Shown here piece by piece: positions 5,029 to 5,435 of a stretch of DNA of 5,435 nt. The position numbers and the translations under genes were made by a program. A model generated the notes under the pieces. The model had not been told where the DNA came from and did not search any database. It saw nothing but the letters and a program-made list of their open reading frames with translations. How positions within the stretch are numbered: position 1 is the stretch's first letter; every line of letters starts with the position of its first letter. Origin of the DNA: an uncultured Rhizobiaceae group bacterium (lineage in GTDB: Bacteria; Pseudomonadota; Alphaproteobacteria; Rhizobiales; Rhizobiaceae); the NCBI GenBank assembly GCA_937944075.1, contig CALDZZ010000138.1, forward strand, positions 1-5,435, given 5' to 3'.

Positions 5029-5093
5029 GGGAAATACCGCACCCCAGTTCTGATTTGTTTAGTCTGCTAAAAGATGAAGGCTTGCCAATTTGC

Positions 5094-5170
5094 CCCTCAC
5101 CCTGAGCTTGTCGAAGGGTTGGTTGCCCTATGTGCCGCTCCCCCGTCCTTCGACAGGCTCAGGATGAGGG
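5094..5170. repeat. REP-like imperfect inverted repeat downstream of the rlpA-like gene
   Basis: A 24-base arm at 5094-5117 (core CCTGAGCTTGTCGAAGG) is matched by the reverse complement of 5147-5170 (core CCTTCGACAGGCTCAGG) with only two mismatches, around a 29-base spacer. The GC-rich arm sequence is of the kind found dispersed in many copies in intergenic DNA of various proteobacterial genomes. In RNA it would fold into a long stem and could stabilise or terminate the upstream transcript. It starts 65 bp after the stop at 5028. Copy number in this genome cannot be judged from one window. Confidence 0.8.
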
Positions 5171-5435
5171 AGCTAGTTTTAGACACAAATTTACATTCAC
5201 TCGCCCTAATCTTGAACGGTGTTATTCTTGTATTTCTTAAAACATGCAGGGCTCTTAATTAAAAACCTCTAATGTTTATTATGTGTGGCTCTTAACCAAG
5301 AACCCTGCGTAGAGAGTGAAGAACGGTTTTTGCATTGCAAAAAGAAAACAGTAAAACTGTTTTCAGAGATGAACGCGGTGAGCGGCGTCGCGAACCGCCT
5401 GTGAAAGGCGAGAGAAGCCTTCGACAGCGTCTCAG
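5171..5435. other. Gene-free right end with two small palindromes and a GC-richer tail
   Basis: No coding frame with start and ribosome-binding site is supported here. The stretch to about 5325 is AT-rich and featureless to me. Two adjacent palindromes follow at 5327-5343 and 5345-5363. From about 5369 the composition becomes clearly GC-richer, and one + frame looks protein-like (ATG 5369, then KAREAFDSVS after an in-frame TGA at 5402-5404). This could be the edge of a gene lying mostly beyond the window, but it is too short to call. Confidence 0.5.
5327..5363. repeat. Two adjacent palindromes, TTTTTGCA-T-TGCAAAAA and AAAACAGT-AAA-ACTGTTTT
   Basis: The first palindrome (5327-5343) has perfect 8-bp arms around a single T. 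The second (5345-5363) has perfect 8-bp arms around AAA. Only one base separates them. They could be two operator sites upstream of a gene starting near or beyond the right edge, or hairpins at the end of a transcript. The TGC-N3-GCA core of the first is a dyad typical of repressor operators. Confidence 0.55.

Noticed and set aside
5074..5262. 62-residue open frame after the rlpA-like gene
   Set aside because: It has no ribosome-binding site and its sequence is produced by the REP-like repeat arms. The remainder runs through AT-rich non-coding DNA.
1..5435. CRISPR array, tRNA, rRNA, insertion sequence or phage genes
   Set aside because: No regularly spaced repeats, cloverleaf structures, transposase motifs or phage-like genes were seen. 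The genes fit an ordinary chromosomal core region.

Overview
The window looks like chromosomal DNA of a flagellated alphaproteobacterium. The evidence is the essential cell-cycle regulator CtrA, the C-terminal part of its phosphotransferase ChpT, and the CtrA antagonist SciP, all within about 3.6 kb. By eye the base composition is moderate in GC, and the intergenic regions are AT-rich. I do not assign an order or genus.

Left part (1-998). The 3' end of chpT enters from the left edge on the + strand. It is followed by a stand-alone CheY-type receiver protein (493-885), which has its own CtrA-box-like upstream site. A 14-bp perfect stem flanked by A and T runs (939-971) separates this unit from the convergent ctrA gene.

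Centre (996-3352). ctrA (996-1697, -) and a FliJ-type flagellar export protein (2188-2580, +) diverge from a gene-free region of about 490 bp. That region holds CtrA half-sites, two GANTC methylation sites and a dyad. A strong hairpin (2624-2657) lies between fliJ and a short single-domain PqiA-like membrane protein (2771-3208, +). Further hairpins separate pqiA from the convergent sciP.

Right part (3350-5435). sciP (-) has a promoter region with a TTAG-N7-TTAA box that matches, in orientation and spacing, the box upstream of the receiver gene. Upstream of sciP on the same strand lies a two-hot-dog MaoC/FAS1-like acyl-CoA hydratase (3744-4571, -). It diverges from a small secreted RlpA-like double-psi beta-barrel protein (4669-5028, +). 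The last 400 bp carry no gene I can support. They hold a REP-like imperfect inverted repeat (5094-5170), two adjacent small palindromes (5327-5363), and a GC-richer tail that may be the edge of the next gene.

Working together: in characterised alphaproteobacteria the CckA-ChpT relay phosphorylates CtrA. CtrA then activates cell-cycle and flagellar promoters, including that of sciP, and SciP binds CtrA and restrains it. This locus places the relay protein, the regulator, its antagonist, a flagellar export gene and an uncharacterised receiver protein side by side, with candidate CtrA sites in the gaps. No mobile element, CRISPR array, tRNA or rRNA was seen.
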